The notes under the pieces: model-generated | Database searches by the model: none | Seen by the model: the letters and a program-made list of their open reading frames with translations, nothing else | What the model was told of the DNA's origin: nothing | Assembly (NCBI GenBank): GCA_012270665.1 | Contig: JAAXHY010000547.1 | Coordinates: 1 to 8,473, forward strand | Reading direction: 5' to 3' | DNA length: 8,473 nucleotides | Origin: Dehalococcoidia bacterium | GTDB taxonomy: Bacteria; Chloroflexota; Dehalococcoidia; SAR202; UBA11138 | Shown: piece after piece, positions 1-5,253 of the stretch | Numbering within the stretch: the first letter of the stretch is position 1 | How the letters are laid out: each line of letters opens with the position of its first letter | Made by a program: the position numbers and the translations under genes

Positions 1-281
1 ACGACCCGCTTCACGTTGTCCAGGCTGCCCGCCTCTCCCCTCATGCGGGCCAGAATGTTGATTCCGGTCAGCCGAGCCGCCTCGTAGCCCTCCTCCTGAG
101 TCAGGTCGCGTCCCACCTTGCCGGATGGCGTCGTGCCGTCGGCGCGCGCGGCGGGGCCTAGGCCGGACAGGAATATCAGGCTGCCGACGCGAACTCCGGG
201 GACGTAGTTGGCTATTGGCGGTGGCGCTTCGTCAGGTAACTTGACACCGAGTTCTTCGAGTCTTGCTTCAATGTCTGCCAT
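1..281 (-). CDS. RidA/YjgF family protein (N-terminal part, cut by window edge)
   Basis: This is the first 93 residues of a RidA/YjgF/L-PSP family protein; the rest lies beyond base 1. The family forms small trimeric enzymes that hydrolyse reactive enamine/imine intermediates, and some members act in catabolic pathways. The visible translation starts MADIEARLEELG and contains NYVPGVRVGSLIFLSGLGP (about residues 25-43), the usual N-terminal strand pair of the family. It is followed by GKVGRDLTQEEGYEAARL, which typifies the longer, about 150-residue RidA relatives. The catalytic arginine region is outside the window, so activity cannot be judged. The ATG at 279-281 is preceded by AGGA (complement of 289-292) with a 7 nt spacer, and there is a candidate promoter further upstream. 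It diverges from the unnamed gene at 447. Confidence 0.85.
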   Translation of the reverse strand, partial: MADIEARLEELGVKLPDEAPPPIANYVPGVRVGSLIFLSGLGPAARADGTTPSGKVGRDLTQEEGYEAARLTGINILARMRGEAGSLDNVKRV

Positions 282-324
282 ACGAATTTCCTTTCTTGTC
301 TCACAGGTATATATGGGCCTGGAC

Positions 325-333
325 ACTCTAGCA
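325..333 (-). promoter_or_regulatory. Candidate extended -10 promoter for the RidA-family gene
   Basis: On the minus strand the sequence reads TGCTAGAGT, a TGn extension followed by a 4/6 match to TATAAT. No convincing -35 is seen. Transcription would start near 318 and leave a leader of about 37 nt before the ATG. A GCCTG-N10-CAGGC inverted repeat (317-321 and 332-336) brackets the -10 and might be an operator, but it is only 5 bp per arm. Confidence 0.4.
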
Positions 334-393
334 GGCTAACTGGGTTGAGACGTGGGTTTGTAAACGACATGATTCTACTGTCGCGCTGACTCA

Positions 394-423
394 ATGGCAA
401 TCGGCAAAACGCTCGGATATAAT
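394..423 (+). promoter_or_regulatory. Candidate sigma-70 promoter for the 447 gene
   Basis: A perfect TATAAT lies at 418-423. ATGGCA (4/6 to TTGACA) lies at 394-399 with an 18 nt spacer. Transcription would begin near 430, just ahead of the GGGAG Shine-Dalgarno at 434-438, so the leader would be very short (about 17 nt). Confidence 0.45.
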
Positions 424-446
424 CGAGACAGTCGGGAGAAGAGCGA

Positions 447-1070
447 ATGGTTATGATACATACGGCGGACGACCTCATACGGGTCGTCCGTGAAAATCCT
501 GAATTTCGCGCCGCGATGAGACGCGAATTGCTGACAGAAGAACTGCTGGAACTGCCTCGCAGGTTTGCGGAATACACAGAGGCGAACGACCGTGGGCTGG
601 ATCGTATGGAGAACGAACTAGCTGACGTTAAAGGCACATTGCTGGAGACCAAGCTCTACAATCGGGGTATGTCCAATATCGCCACGCTTCTTAAGGTCAG
701 AAACATCAGGAGGGTCAGAGTAGCCGAACAAGACGACAACTCGGCCGCTTTCAATCAGGCTATACAGGATGCGGAAGATGGGGGCATCCTGTCTGAGCGG
801 GAATACGACCGCCTTCTAGCGACCGACATGATAGTTCGATGCAGCAGGCGCGGCTCTATCCAAGCCGTCTATGTCGCAATCGAGGCTGCGTCCGGCGTCA
901 CCAACCGGGACATCGTACAAGTGAAGCGCAGCCAGGACGCTCTGCTAAAGGTCTTTCCGGACGCCGAGGCGCATCCGGCGCTGTACTTCTTCAGCGACTT
1001 ATCTGATAGTATCGAAAAGCGCTGTCGAGACGAAGACGTTCATCTGATTCAGGTGGAGAGTTTCAGATGA
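447..1070 (+). CDS. Unnamed coiled-coil protein with a possible PD-(D/E)XK-like C-terminal domain
   Basis: A 207-residue protein with no signal peptide or membrane segment. Residues 1-30 form a charged helical head (TADDLIRVVRENPEF). Residues 31-70 are rich in Glu, Arg and Leu with helix/coiled-coil character (LLTEELLELPRRFAEY, then ENELADVKGTLLE). Residues 85-207 form an alpha/beta part. Here ATDMIV (D127) and VYVAIEA (E146), a strand-D / strand-E pattern, recall the degenerate PD-(D/E)XK fold seen in many unnamed proteins of Chloroflexota and cyanobacteria. That assignment comes from memory of the family style, not a search. The usual trailing Lys is not obvious, so catalysis is doubtful. 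The ATG at 447 is preferred over 453 because GGGAG at 434-438 sits 8 nt before it. The next gene starts 28 nt downstream on the same strand, so the two may be co-transcribed, though no functional link is evident. Confidence 0.7.
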   Translation: MVMIHTADDLIRVVRENPEFRAAMRRELLTEELLELPRRFAEYTEANDRGLDRMENELADVKGTLLETKLYNRGMSNIATLLKVRNIRRVRVAEQDDNSAAFNQAIQDAEDGGILSEREYDRLLATDMIVRCSRRGSIQAVYVAIEAASGVTNRDIVQVKRSQDALLKVFPDAEAHPALYFFSDLSDSIEKRCRDEDVHLIQVESFR

Positions 1071-1098
1071 AGAGAGGCTCTGACGCAGGAGAAATACC

Positions 1099-1824
1099 TT
1101 GCCTGATATGCCGCCCATTTCCGATGAAACGTTGGAAGTTCTCAAGGAGATTCCGACCCAGACTTTGATAGACGCGCTGTGGGTGAAGAACTGGCCCCAG
1201 AGCTACATCGAGGGAGCCCGGCCTCTCCAGCTTGGCCAGAAGATGGCGGGCCGCGCGGTCACGCTGAGGTTCGTCCCGCATCGTCCGGACCTGGCGGCTG
1301 ACAAACCCAAGGGAGACCAGTCCGCCGAGTACGTGGCCATCGAACTCTGCGGGCCGGGCGAGGCGCTGGTCGTTGACGCGATGGGCTGGACATACAGTTC
1401 GATTGGCGGTGACATCAAGTTCTTCCGTCTGATGCAGAGAGGCGTCGGCGGTCTGGTCACGGACGGCTCGGTGCGGGATAGCGTCGCCTTGAAAGAGTAC
1501 GGGTTCCCGGTGTTCTCCGCTTCCACGACTGCCAAGCAGGGCCCCGCGGAGTTCTGGCCCTGGCAGGTCAACGACGCCATACAGTGCGGAGGCGTCCTGG
1601 TCAGGCCGGGAGACGCGGTGGTTGGTGACGATGACGGCGTTGTGGTCGTGCCGCGCTCCGAGGTGGATGAGGTCATTCGGATCGCGCGCCAGCGCGAGGA
1701 AGTCGAAGAGATCGTCAAGGCGCAACTTGAGATAGAGAGGCGCTCCCCCGGCAAATACTACCCGTTCAACGACAACACCTGGGAACTATACGAGCGAAAG
1801 ACCGGCAAGAAGCGGCCCGGCTGA
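1099..1824 (+). CDS. RraA / HMG-aldolase family protein
   Basis: A 241-residue member of the RraA-like superfamily. It covers 4-hydroxy-4-methyl-2-oxoglutarate (HMG)/4-carboxy-4-hydroxy-2-oxoadipate aldolases, oxaloacetate decarboxylases and the non-enzymatic RNase E regulator RraA. The core reads GGDIKFFRLMQRGVGGLVTDGSVRD (residues 103-127). R126-D127 correspond to the substrate- and metal-binding Arg-Asp of the aldolases, and CGGVLVRPGDAVVGDDDG (163-180) is the usual late strand pair. The roughly 55-residue helical C-terminal extension makes it longer than E. coli RraA (about 160), as in many catabolic relatives. I infer a cytosolic pyruvate-forming aldolase or decarboxylase with unknown substrate. 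The TTG start at 1099 is chosen over the ATG at 1108 because AGGAG at 1087-1091 lies 7 nt before TTG and 16 nt before ATG. Its 3' end faces the SDR gene across 12 nt. Confidence 0.88.
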   Translation: MPDMPPISDETLEVLKEIPTQTLIDALWVKNWPQSYIEGARPLQLGQKMAGRAVTLRFVPHRPDLAADKPKGDQSAEYVAIELCGPGEALVVDAMGWTYSSIGGDIKFFRLMQRGVGGLVTDGSVRDSVALKEYGFPVFSASTTAKQGPAEFWPWQVNDAIQCGGVLVRPGDAVVGDDDGVVVVPRSEVDEVIRIARQREEVEEIVKAQLEIERRSPGKYYPFNDNTWELYERKTGKKRPG

Positions 1825-1836
1825 GACTCAATACCG

Positions 1837-2643
1837 TCAGTCCATGCGCGAGCCTCCATTGACGTTGATGGACTGGCCCGTGATGTTTATGGACAGGTCC
1901 GAGGCCAGGAATACAGCGAGGTTCCCTATGTCCTCCGGCGTCTGTTCCCGTCCGAGCGGTATTCGCGCCTCGACCACCTTCTCGAAAGCCTGCCTTGGAG
2001 TCAATCCGATCAGGTCGGCGTCCATGTTGATGTTTCTGGTAGCGATCCGGTCCCACATCGGGGTCCACAGCAGGCCCGGGCAGATTGCGTTGACGTTTAT
2101 GTTGAATGGCGCGAGTTCCAAAGCGTAGGACTGCGTGACGCTTATGACGCCGGCCTTGGAAACGTTGTAGGGTGGGTTTCCGGGGCCGCCCTGACGTCCC
2201 GCCCCGGACGCGATGTTTACGATCTTGCCGTAGTGGTTGGGCTTCATATACTCGGCGACGATGTCCGAAGTGTTCGCCACGCCCTTGACGTTGACCTCGT
2301 AAATCTGGTCCCAGTCGCTCTCGTCCGGTCTGTCTCGCCGTTCCCAGCCCGGCGCACCGATGATCCCGGCGTTGTTTACGAGAATGTCTATCCTGCCGAA
2401 GCGAGCGACGGCCTCGGACGCCATTCGCGCTACTGAGTCCCGGTCGGTAACGTCAACATCTGTGGATTCCACCACCGCGTCGGTGTACTCGGCGCGAATC
2501 TCCGATGCTGTGTTCGCCGCACTGTCCGCGCTGAGATCCGCAACTATCACCGAACCGCCATACGCGGCCATCCTCTCTGCGATTGCCCTGCCTATGCCGC
2601 GCGCGGCGCCGGTGACTATTGCGACCCTGTCGTTCAGATCCAT
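1837..2643 (-). CDS. SDR-family NAD(P)-dependent oxidoreductase
   Basis: A 268-residue classical short-chain dehydrogenase/reductase with every hallmark in place. The Rossmann nucleotide loop is TGAARGIG (11-18). D36 at the end of the second strand favours NAD(H). NNAG is at 90-93. The catalytic set is N118, S146, Y159 and K163 (YNVSK). PG is at 189-190, and NITGQSINVNGG near the C-terminus is the usual last strand. Length is normal for the family. The substrate cannot be read from sequence; closest in style are alcohol, sugar or 3-oxoacyl dehydrogenases of catabolic loci. ATG at 2641-2643 is preceded by AGGAG (complement of 2651-2655), spacer 7 nt. An extended -10 promoter lies further upstream. 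It is divergent from the amidase pair and convergent with the RraA-family gene, so a shared catabolic role is possible but unproven. Confidence 0.93.
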   Translation of the reverse strand: MDLNDRVAIVTGAARGIGRAIAERMAAYGGSVIVADLSADSAANTASEIRAEYTDAVVESTDVDVTDRDSVARMASEAVARFGRIDILVNNAGIIGAPGWERRDRPDESDWDQIYEVNVKGVANTSDIVAEYMKPNHYGKIVNIASGAGRQGGPGNPPYNVSKAGVISVTQSYALELAPFNINVNAICPGLLWTPMWDRIATRNINMDADLIGLTPRQAFEKVVEARIPLGREQTPEDIGNLAVFLASDLSINITGQSINVNGGSRMD

Positions 2644-2675
2644 ATCGGTTCTCCTTCACTGCGTGAATTGGCCCG

Positions 2676-2684
2676 ATTATATCA
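2676..2684 (-). promoter_or_regulatory. Extended -10 promoter for the SDR gene
   Basis: The minus strand reads TGATATAAT, a perfect TATAAT with the TGn extension. No good -35 is found at 16-18 nt, as expected for an extended -10 promoter. Transcription would start near 2669, giving a leader of about 26 nt that contains the AGGAG site. Confidence 0.55.
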
Positions 2685-2717
2685 CCGCGCCGGAAGACGC
2701 GCGTCTCTAGGATAACG

Positions 2718-2726
2718 TGTTAGAAT
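2718..2726 (+). promoter_or_regulatory. Extended -10 promoter for the amidase gene pair
   Basis: The plus strand reads TGTTAGAAT: TGn followed by TAGAAT (5/6 to TATAAT), without a recognisable -35. Initiation would fall near 2733. That is downstream of an in-frame ATG at 2725, which would therefore be untranscribed from this promoter. Confidence 0.45.
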
Positions 2727-2760
2727 GCGACAGAAATCGAATCCAAGCCAGAGATGGGCC

Positions 2761-2946
2761 ATGAATCAATTGAGCGTAGAAGACGTACAGGAACTCGGTC
2801 GGGTTATCGGCCTTGAAATTGACGAGGTGAGGGCCAGTACCATCGCCTCCAGGCTGTCTGGGATCGTGGCTGAGTTGGAAGAAATACCGGAAGATTTGCT
2901 GATGTCGGTCGAACCGGCTCACGTATTCTCCACCGAGGAGGACTAG
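2761..2946 (+). CDS. GatC/AtzG-like small amidase subunit
   Basis: A 61-residue protein (MNQLSVEDVQELGRVIGLEI...) with the two-helix architecture of GatC-type accessory chains, ending VEPAHVFSTEED. GatC proper is about 95 residues, with a long C-terminal tail wrapping between GatA and GatB. This chain stops just after the EPAxVF-like motif, as in the short AtzG/DUF4089-type partners of AtzE-family hydrolases. The likely role is to bind and stabilise the amidase encoded 3 nt downstream. The open frame extends up to ATG 2725, but that ATG overlaps a candidate -10 and the extra 12 residues look unrelated to the family, so ATG 2761 is preferred. No strong Shine-Dalgarno precedes either start, so the start remains uncertain. 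Small GatC-like proteins diverge quickly, so GatC versus AtzG rests on length and C-terminus. Confidence 0.72.
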   Translation: MNQLSVEDVQELGRVIGLEIDEVRASTIASRLSGIVAELEEIPEDLLMSVEPAHVFSTEED

Positions 2947-2949
2947 CCA

Positions 2950-4371
2950 GTGACTGGCAGGGAACTGCACCGACTCACCATAGCCGAGGCTGCCAGCCTC
3001 ATCGAATCGCGAAGGCTGTCCCCGGTAGAGCTGACGCGAGCCTATCTTGATCGCATCGAGAGATTGAACGATAGGCTGGGCGCGTATATCAGTGTGATGT
3101 CGGACTCGGCCCTCGCTCAGGCATCCAGCGCCGAGTCGGAGATTGTGGGCGGCGGCTACCGGGGCAAGATGCACGGCATTCCGGTGGCGGTCAAGGACAT
3201 CATCTACACAAAGGGGGTCCTGACGAGCGCTGGCTCTCGGGTCTTGGCCGACCACGTACCGGACTACGATTCGACGATTGTCGAACGCCTCGACGCTGCC
3301 GGGGCCGTCCTTCTGGGGAAGCTCAATCTGAGCGAGTTCGCAATAGGCGGCACTGTTGATCATCCATTCGGCGCTCCGCGCAATCCGTGGGATACGGGGC
3401 GTTCGGCCGGAGGTTCGAGCAGCGGTTCGGCGGTTGCGGTCGCGGGCGGCCTGTGCGCCGGAACGCTAGGCTCGGACACCGGCGGCTCGATAAGGGGTCC
3501 AAGCGCGTTCTGCGGCATCGTGGGGCTTCGCCCGACGTATGGCAGGGTAACGCGCCATGGGGTGATACCCATGAGCTGGAGCCTGGATACAGTTGGTCCG
3601 ATGACTCACACCGTGGAAGACTGCGCGATCATGCTCCAAGCAATCGCCGGGCGCGACGAGAGGGATTCAACGTCGGCTGACGAGCCCGTGCCCGACTATT
3701 ACGAATCGCTCGGAGACTGGCCCAGTGGAGCGCGAGTCGCGCTTCCGCGTGAAGCCATGGACTTCGACGGACTGAACGGCGAGGTCCGAAACTCGGTGGC
3801 GTCCGCCGCGGACCAGCTGGCTGAGATCGGCGCCGACGTCGAACACGCCGACTTGCCGATGCTGGCCCACAGCGGAGCGGTGTTCCTCGCCACCGCCGAC
3901 GTGGATGCCGCCACTTTTCACATGGACTGGCTGAAGTCCCGACCTGACCTGTACGACTGGAACACCCGCGCAAGACTCGAATCCGCGGCCATCACCCCCT
4001 CGCCCGTGTATCTCAGAGGTCTGCGAGCCAGGACTCTCATCAGGGAAGAAATGATGAGTACCCTAGAAGACCACGACTTCATAGTGATGCCCGCCAGTCC
4101 GACCGCAGCGCCTCCCATCGCGCGCTCTACCGGGTCGCCGGGCGGCTATTACCAGGGACGGCTCGATCTGGCCCGGAGACGATACACCAGTCCCGCGGCT
4201 CTCGCGGGTCTTCCCGCTATATCCGTTCCTTGCGGGTTCACCGAGTCCGGCTTGCCAATCGGGTTGCAGATCGTAGGCCGCCCATTCTCTGAACCGGACC
4301 TCTTCCGTATCGCGCGCGCCTATGAACAGGCCGCCAACTGGCGTGAATGTCGCGCGCCGGAAACGGGTTGA
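2950..4371 (+). CDS. Amidase-signature hydrolase (GatA/AtzE-like)
   Basis: A 473-residue amidase-signature enzyme. The Ser-cisSer-Lys triad is readable: K82 in VAVKD, S156 in GGSSSGS and the nucleophile S180 in GSDTGGSIR, with S156 and S180 24 apart as in FAAH. FCGIVGLRPTYGRV and SLDTVGPMTHTVEDCA follow, as is usual. It hydrolyses amide (or carbamoyl/biuret-type) bonds in the cytosol. Automated annotation would probably call it GatA. However, no gatB is nearby, the partner is too short for GatC, and the EFAIGGT/DHPFGAPRNP stretch differs from the usual EFAMGSS of GatA. I therefore favour a catabolic AtzE-like amidase. The GTG start at 2950 has an excellent GAGGAGG at 2935-2941 (spacer 8) and lies 3 nt after the small subunit's stop, indicating translational coupling. 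Substrate unknown. Confidence 0.9.
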   Translation: MTGRELHRLTIAEAASLIESRRLSPVELTRAYLDRIERLNDRLGAYISVMSDSALAQASSAESEIVGGGYRGKMHGIPVAVKDIIYTKGVLTSAGSRVLADHVPDYDSTIVERLDAAGAVLLGKLNLSEFAIGGTVDHPFGAPRNPWDTGRSAGGSSSGSAVAVAGGLCAGTLGSDTGGSIRGPSAFCGIVGLRPTYGRVTRHGVIPMSWSLDTVGPMTHTVEDCAIMLQAIAGRDERDSTSADEPVPDYYESLGDWPSGARVALPREAMDFDGLNGEVRNSVASAADQLAEIGADVEHADLPMLAHSGAVFLATADVDAATFHMDWLKSRPDLYDWNTRARLESAAITPSPVYLRGLRARTLIREEMMSTLEDHDFIVMPASPTAAPPIARSTGSPGGYYQGRLDLARRRYTSPAALAGLPAISVPCGFTESGLPIGLQIVGRPFSEPDLFRIARAYEQAANWRECRAPETG

Positions 4372-4373
4372 CC

Positions 4374-4401
4374 TTTACCTGAGATTCGCAAAACCTGTAA
4401 C
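4374..4401 (+). promoter_or_regulatory. Weak candidate promoter for tRNA-Pro
   Basis: In the short gap before the tRNA, TTTACC (4374-4379) and TGTAAC (4396-4401) are spaced 16 nt apart, each a 4/6 match to consensus. An alternative is TTCGCA-N17-TATGAG at 4385-4413. Read-through from the amidase gene is equally possible, since no terminator is seen between them. Confidence 0.25.
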
Positions 4402-4419
4402 CTTGAGTATGAGCCGATT

Positions 4420-4494
4420 CGGGGTGTGGCGCAGCGGTAGCGCGCCTGTTTTGGGAACAGGAGGTCGGCGGTTCGATCCCGCCCACCCCGACCA
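4420..4494 (+). tRNA. tRNA-Pro (anticodon UGG)
   Basis: A complete 75-nt cloverleaf can be drawn. The acceptor stem CGGGGTG (4420-4426) pairs with CACCCCG (4484-4490), and the discriminator A (4491) precedes an encoded CCA (4492-4494). The D-stem is GCGC/GCGC around AGCGGTA. The anticodon stem CCTGT/ACAGG encloses loop TTTGGGA with anticodon TGG at 4452-4454 and G37, as expected for proline. The variable loop is AGGTC. The T-stem GGCGG/CCGCC encloses TTCGATC. All stems pair perfectly. It would read CCA and, by wobble, other CCN codons. An integration-site role was considered, but no flanking direct repeat of its 3' end is visible. Confidence 0.97.
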
Positions 4495-4566
4495 GGTCAG
4501 CGCCTCGAAATCAACGCTCTATCCCTCTCTTGCGCCCAGGAACGCGCGCAAGGTTCTGGTCTATCA

Positions 4567-5232
4567 ATGGAGTCCGAAGGGCACACCAGTCCTAACACTT
4601 CCAGCATACGTATTCCGGCAGAGGCCGCCCCAGTCCATGACTGGTGGAAGCGTCCTTTCGACCTGATCGTCCTTTCGGCTGTACATATCGCGCTGGCGCC
4701 CATCTGGATTGCGTTATGGACTCTTATTCCGCTGGCGATATGGCTAAGTGACCGCGGACCTGTCTTCTACACCCAGGCGCGGGTAGGGAAGGGCGGCAGA
4801 ATATTCAGAGCGTTCAAGTTTCGTTCTATGGTCCTCGACGCCGAACGATACACCGGCGCGGTATGGGCTGAAGAGGACGACCCGAGAATAACGAGAGTTG
4901 GACGATTCCTCAGGAATCGAGCGCTGGATGAACTTCCGCAGGTCATCAATATGTGGAAGGGGGACATCAGTCTCGTCGGTCCGAGACCGGAACGCCCCGA
5001 GCTGGTAGAAGAGTTCACCCGCAGGTGGCCTGAGTTCGGGCGTAGGTTGGCAGTCAGACCGGGACTCACTGGAATCGCGCAGGTCTATGGCAGCTATTCC
5101 ACACATCCACGCGACAAAGTCCGCTACGACACCATTTACATCAAGCGAATGTCGCCCTGGCTGGATGTGAAGTTGCTGACACTCTCGGTTTTCCTGACCT
5201 TCAGAGCCAAATGGCAGGAGGAAGAAAGGTAG
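4567..5232 (+). CDS. Monotopic phosphoglycosyl transferase (bacterial sugar transferase)
   Basis: A 221-residue PglC/WcaJ-catalytic-domain protein that transfers a sugar-1-phosphate from a UDP-sugar to undecaprenyl phosphate, the first membrane step of exopolysaccharide, O-antigen or glycoprotein glycan assembly. After KRPFDL (28-33) there is one hydrophobic re-entrant helix at about 34-61 with a central proline. Then come FKFRSM (83-88), DDPRITRVGRFLR (104-116), the catalytic Asp-Glu dyad D121-E122 in ALDELPQ, GDISLVGPRPE (132-142), RPGLTGIAQV (164-173) and YDTIYIKR (187-194). It is the short form, lacking the four-helix N-terminal part of WcaJ/WbaP. Sugar specificity is not readable. ATG 4567 is the only start in this frame after the tRNA, and its Shine-Dalgarno is poor (AAGG about 14 nt upstream). 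It converges on the ligase gene across 21 nt, which suggests a small surface-glycan locus. Confidence 0.92.
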   Translation: MESEGHTSPNTSSIRIPAEAAPVHDWWKRPFDLIVLSAVHIALAPIWIALWTLIPLAIWLSDRGPVFYTQARVGKGGRIFRAFKFRSMVLDAERYTGAVWAEEDDPRITRVGRFLRNRALDELPQVINMWKGDISLVGPRPERPELVEEFTRRWPEFGRRLAVRPGLTGIAQVYGSYSTHPRDKVRYDTIYIKRMSPWLDVKLLTLSVFLTFRAKWQEEER

Positions 5233-5253
5233 CCGGAGCGCGTGGCCCCGCGG

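Noticed and set aside
1063..1725. A 220-codon open frame antisense to the RraA-family gene
   Set aside because: The opposite strand encodes a protein with clear family motifs. The antisense product is composition-driven, with no recognisable domain.
2707..3363. A 218-codon open frame antisense to the amidase pair
   Set aside because: It is a shadow of high-GC third-position codon use opposite two well-supported genes.
4238..4486. Minus-strand frame beginning MGGIEPPTSCSQNRRATAAP
   Set aside because: This is the familiar false translation of a tRNA gene's antisense strand. It overlaps tRNA-Pro and the end of the amidase gene.
4420..4566. tRNA-Pro as an integration site for a mobile element
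   Set aside because: No integrase and no second copy of the tRNA 3' end is seen within the window. The following gene is an ordinary glycan enzyme.
5233..5253. Bidirectional terminator between the convergent transferase and ligase genes
   Set aside because: The 21-nt gap is GC-rich, but I could not build a stable hairpin with a flanking T-run in either direction.
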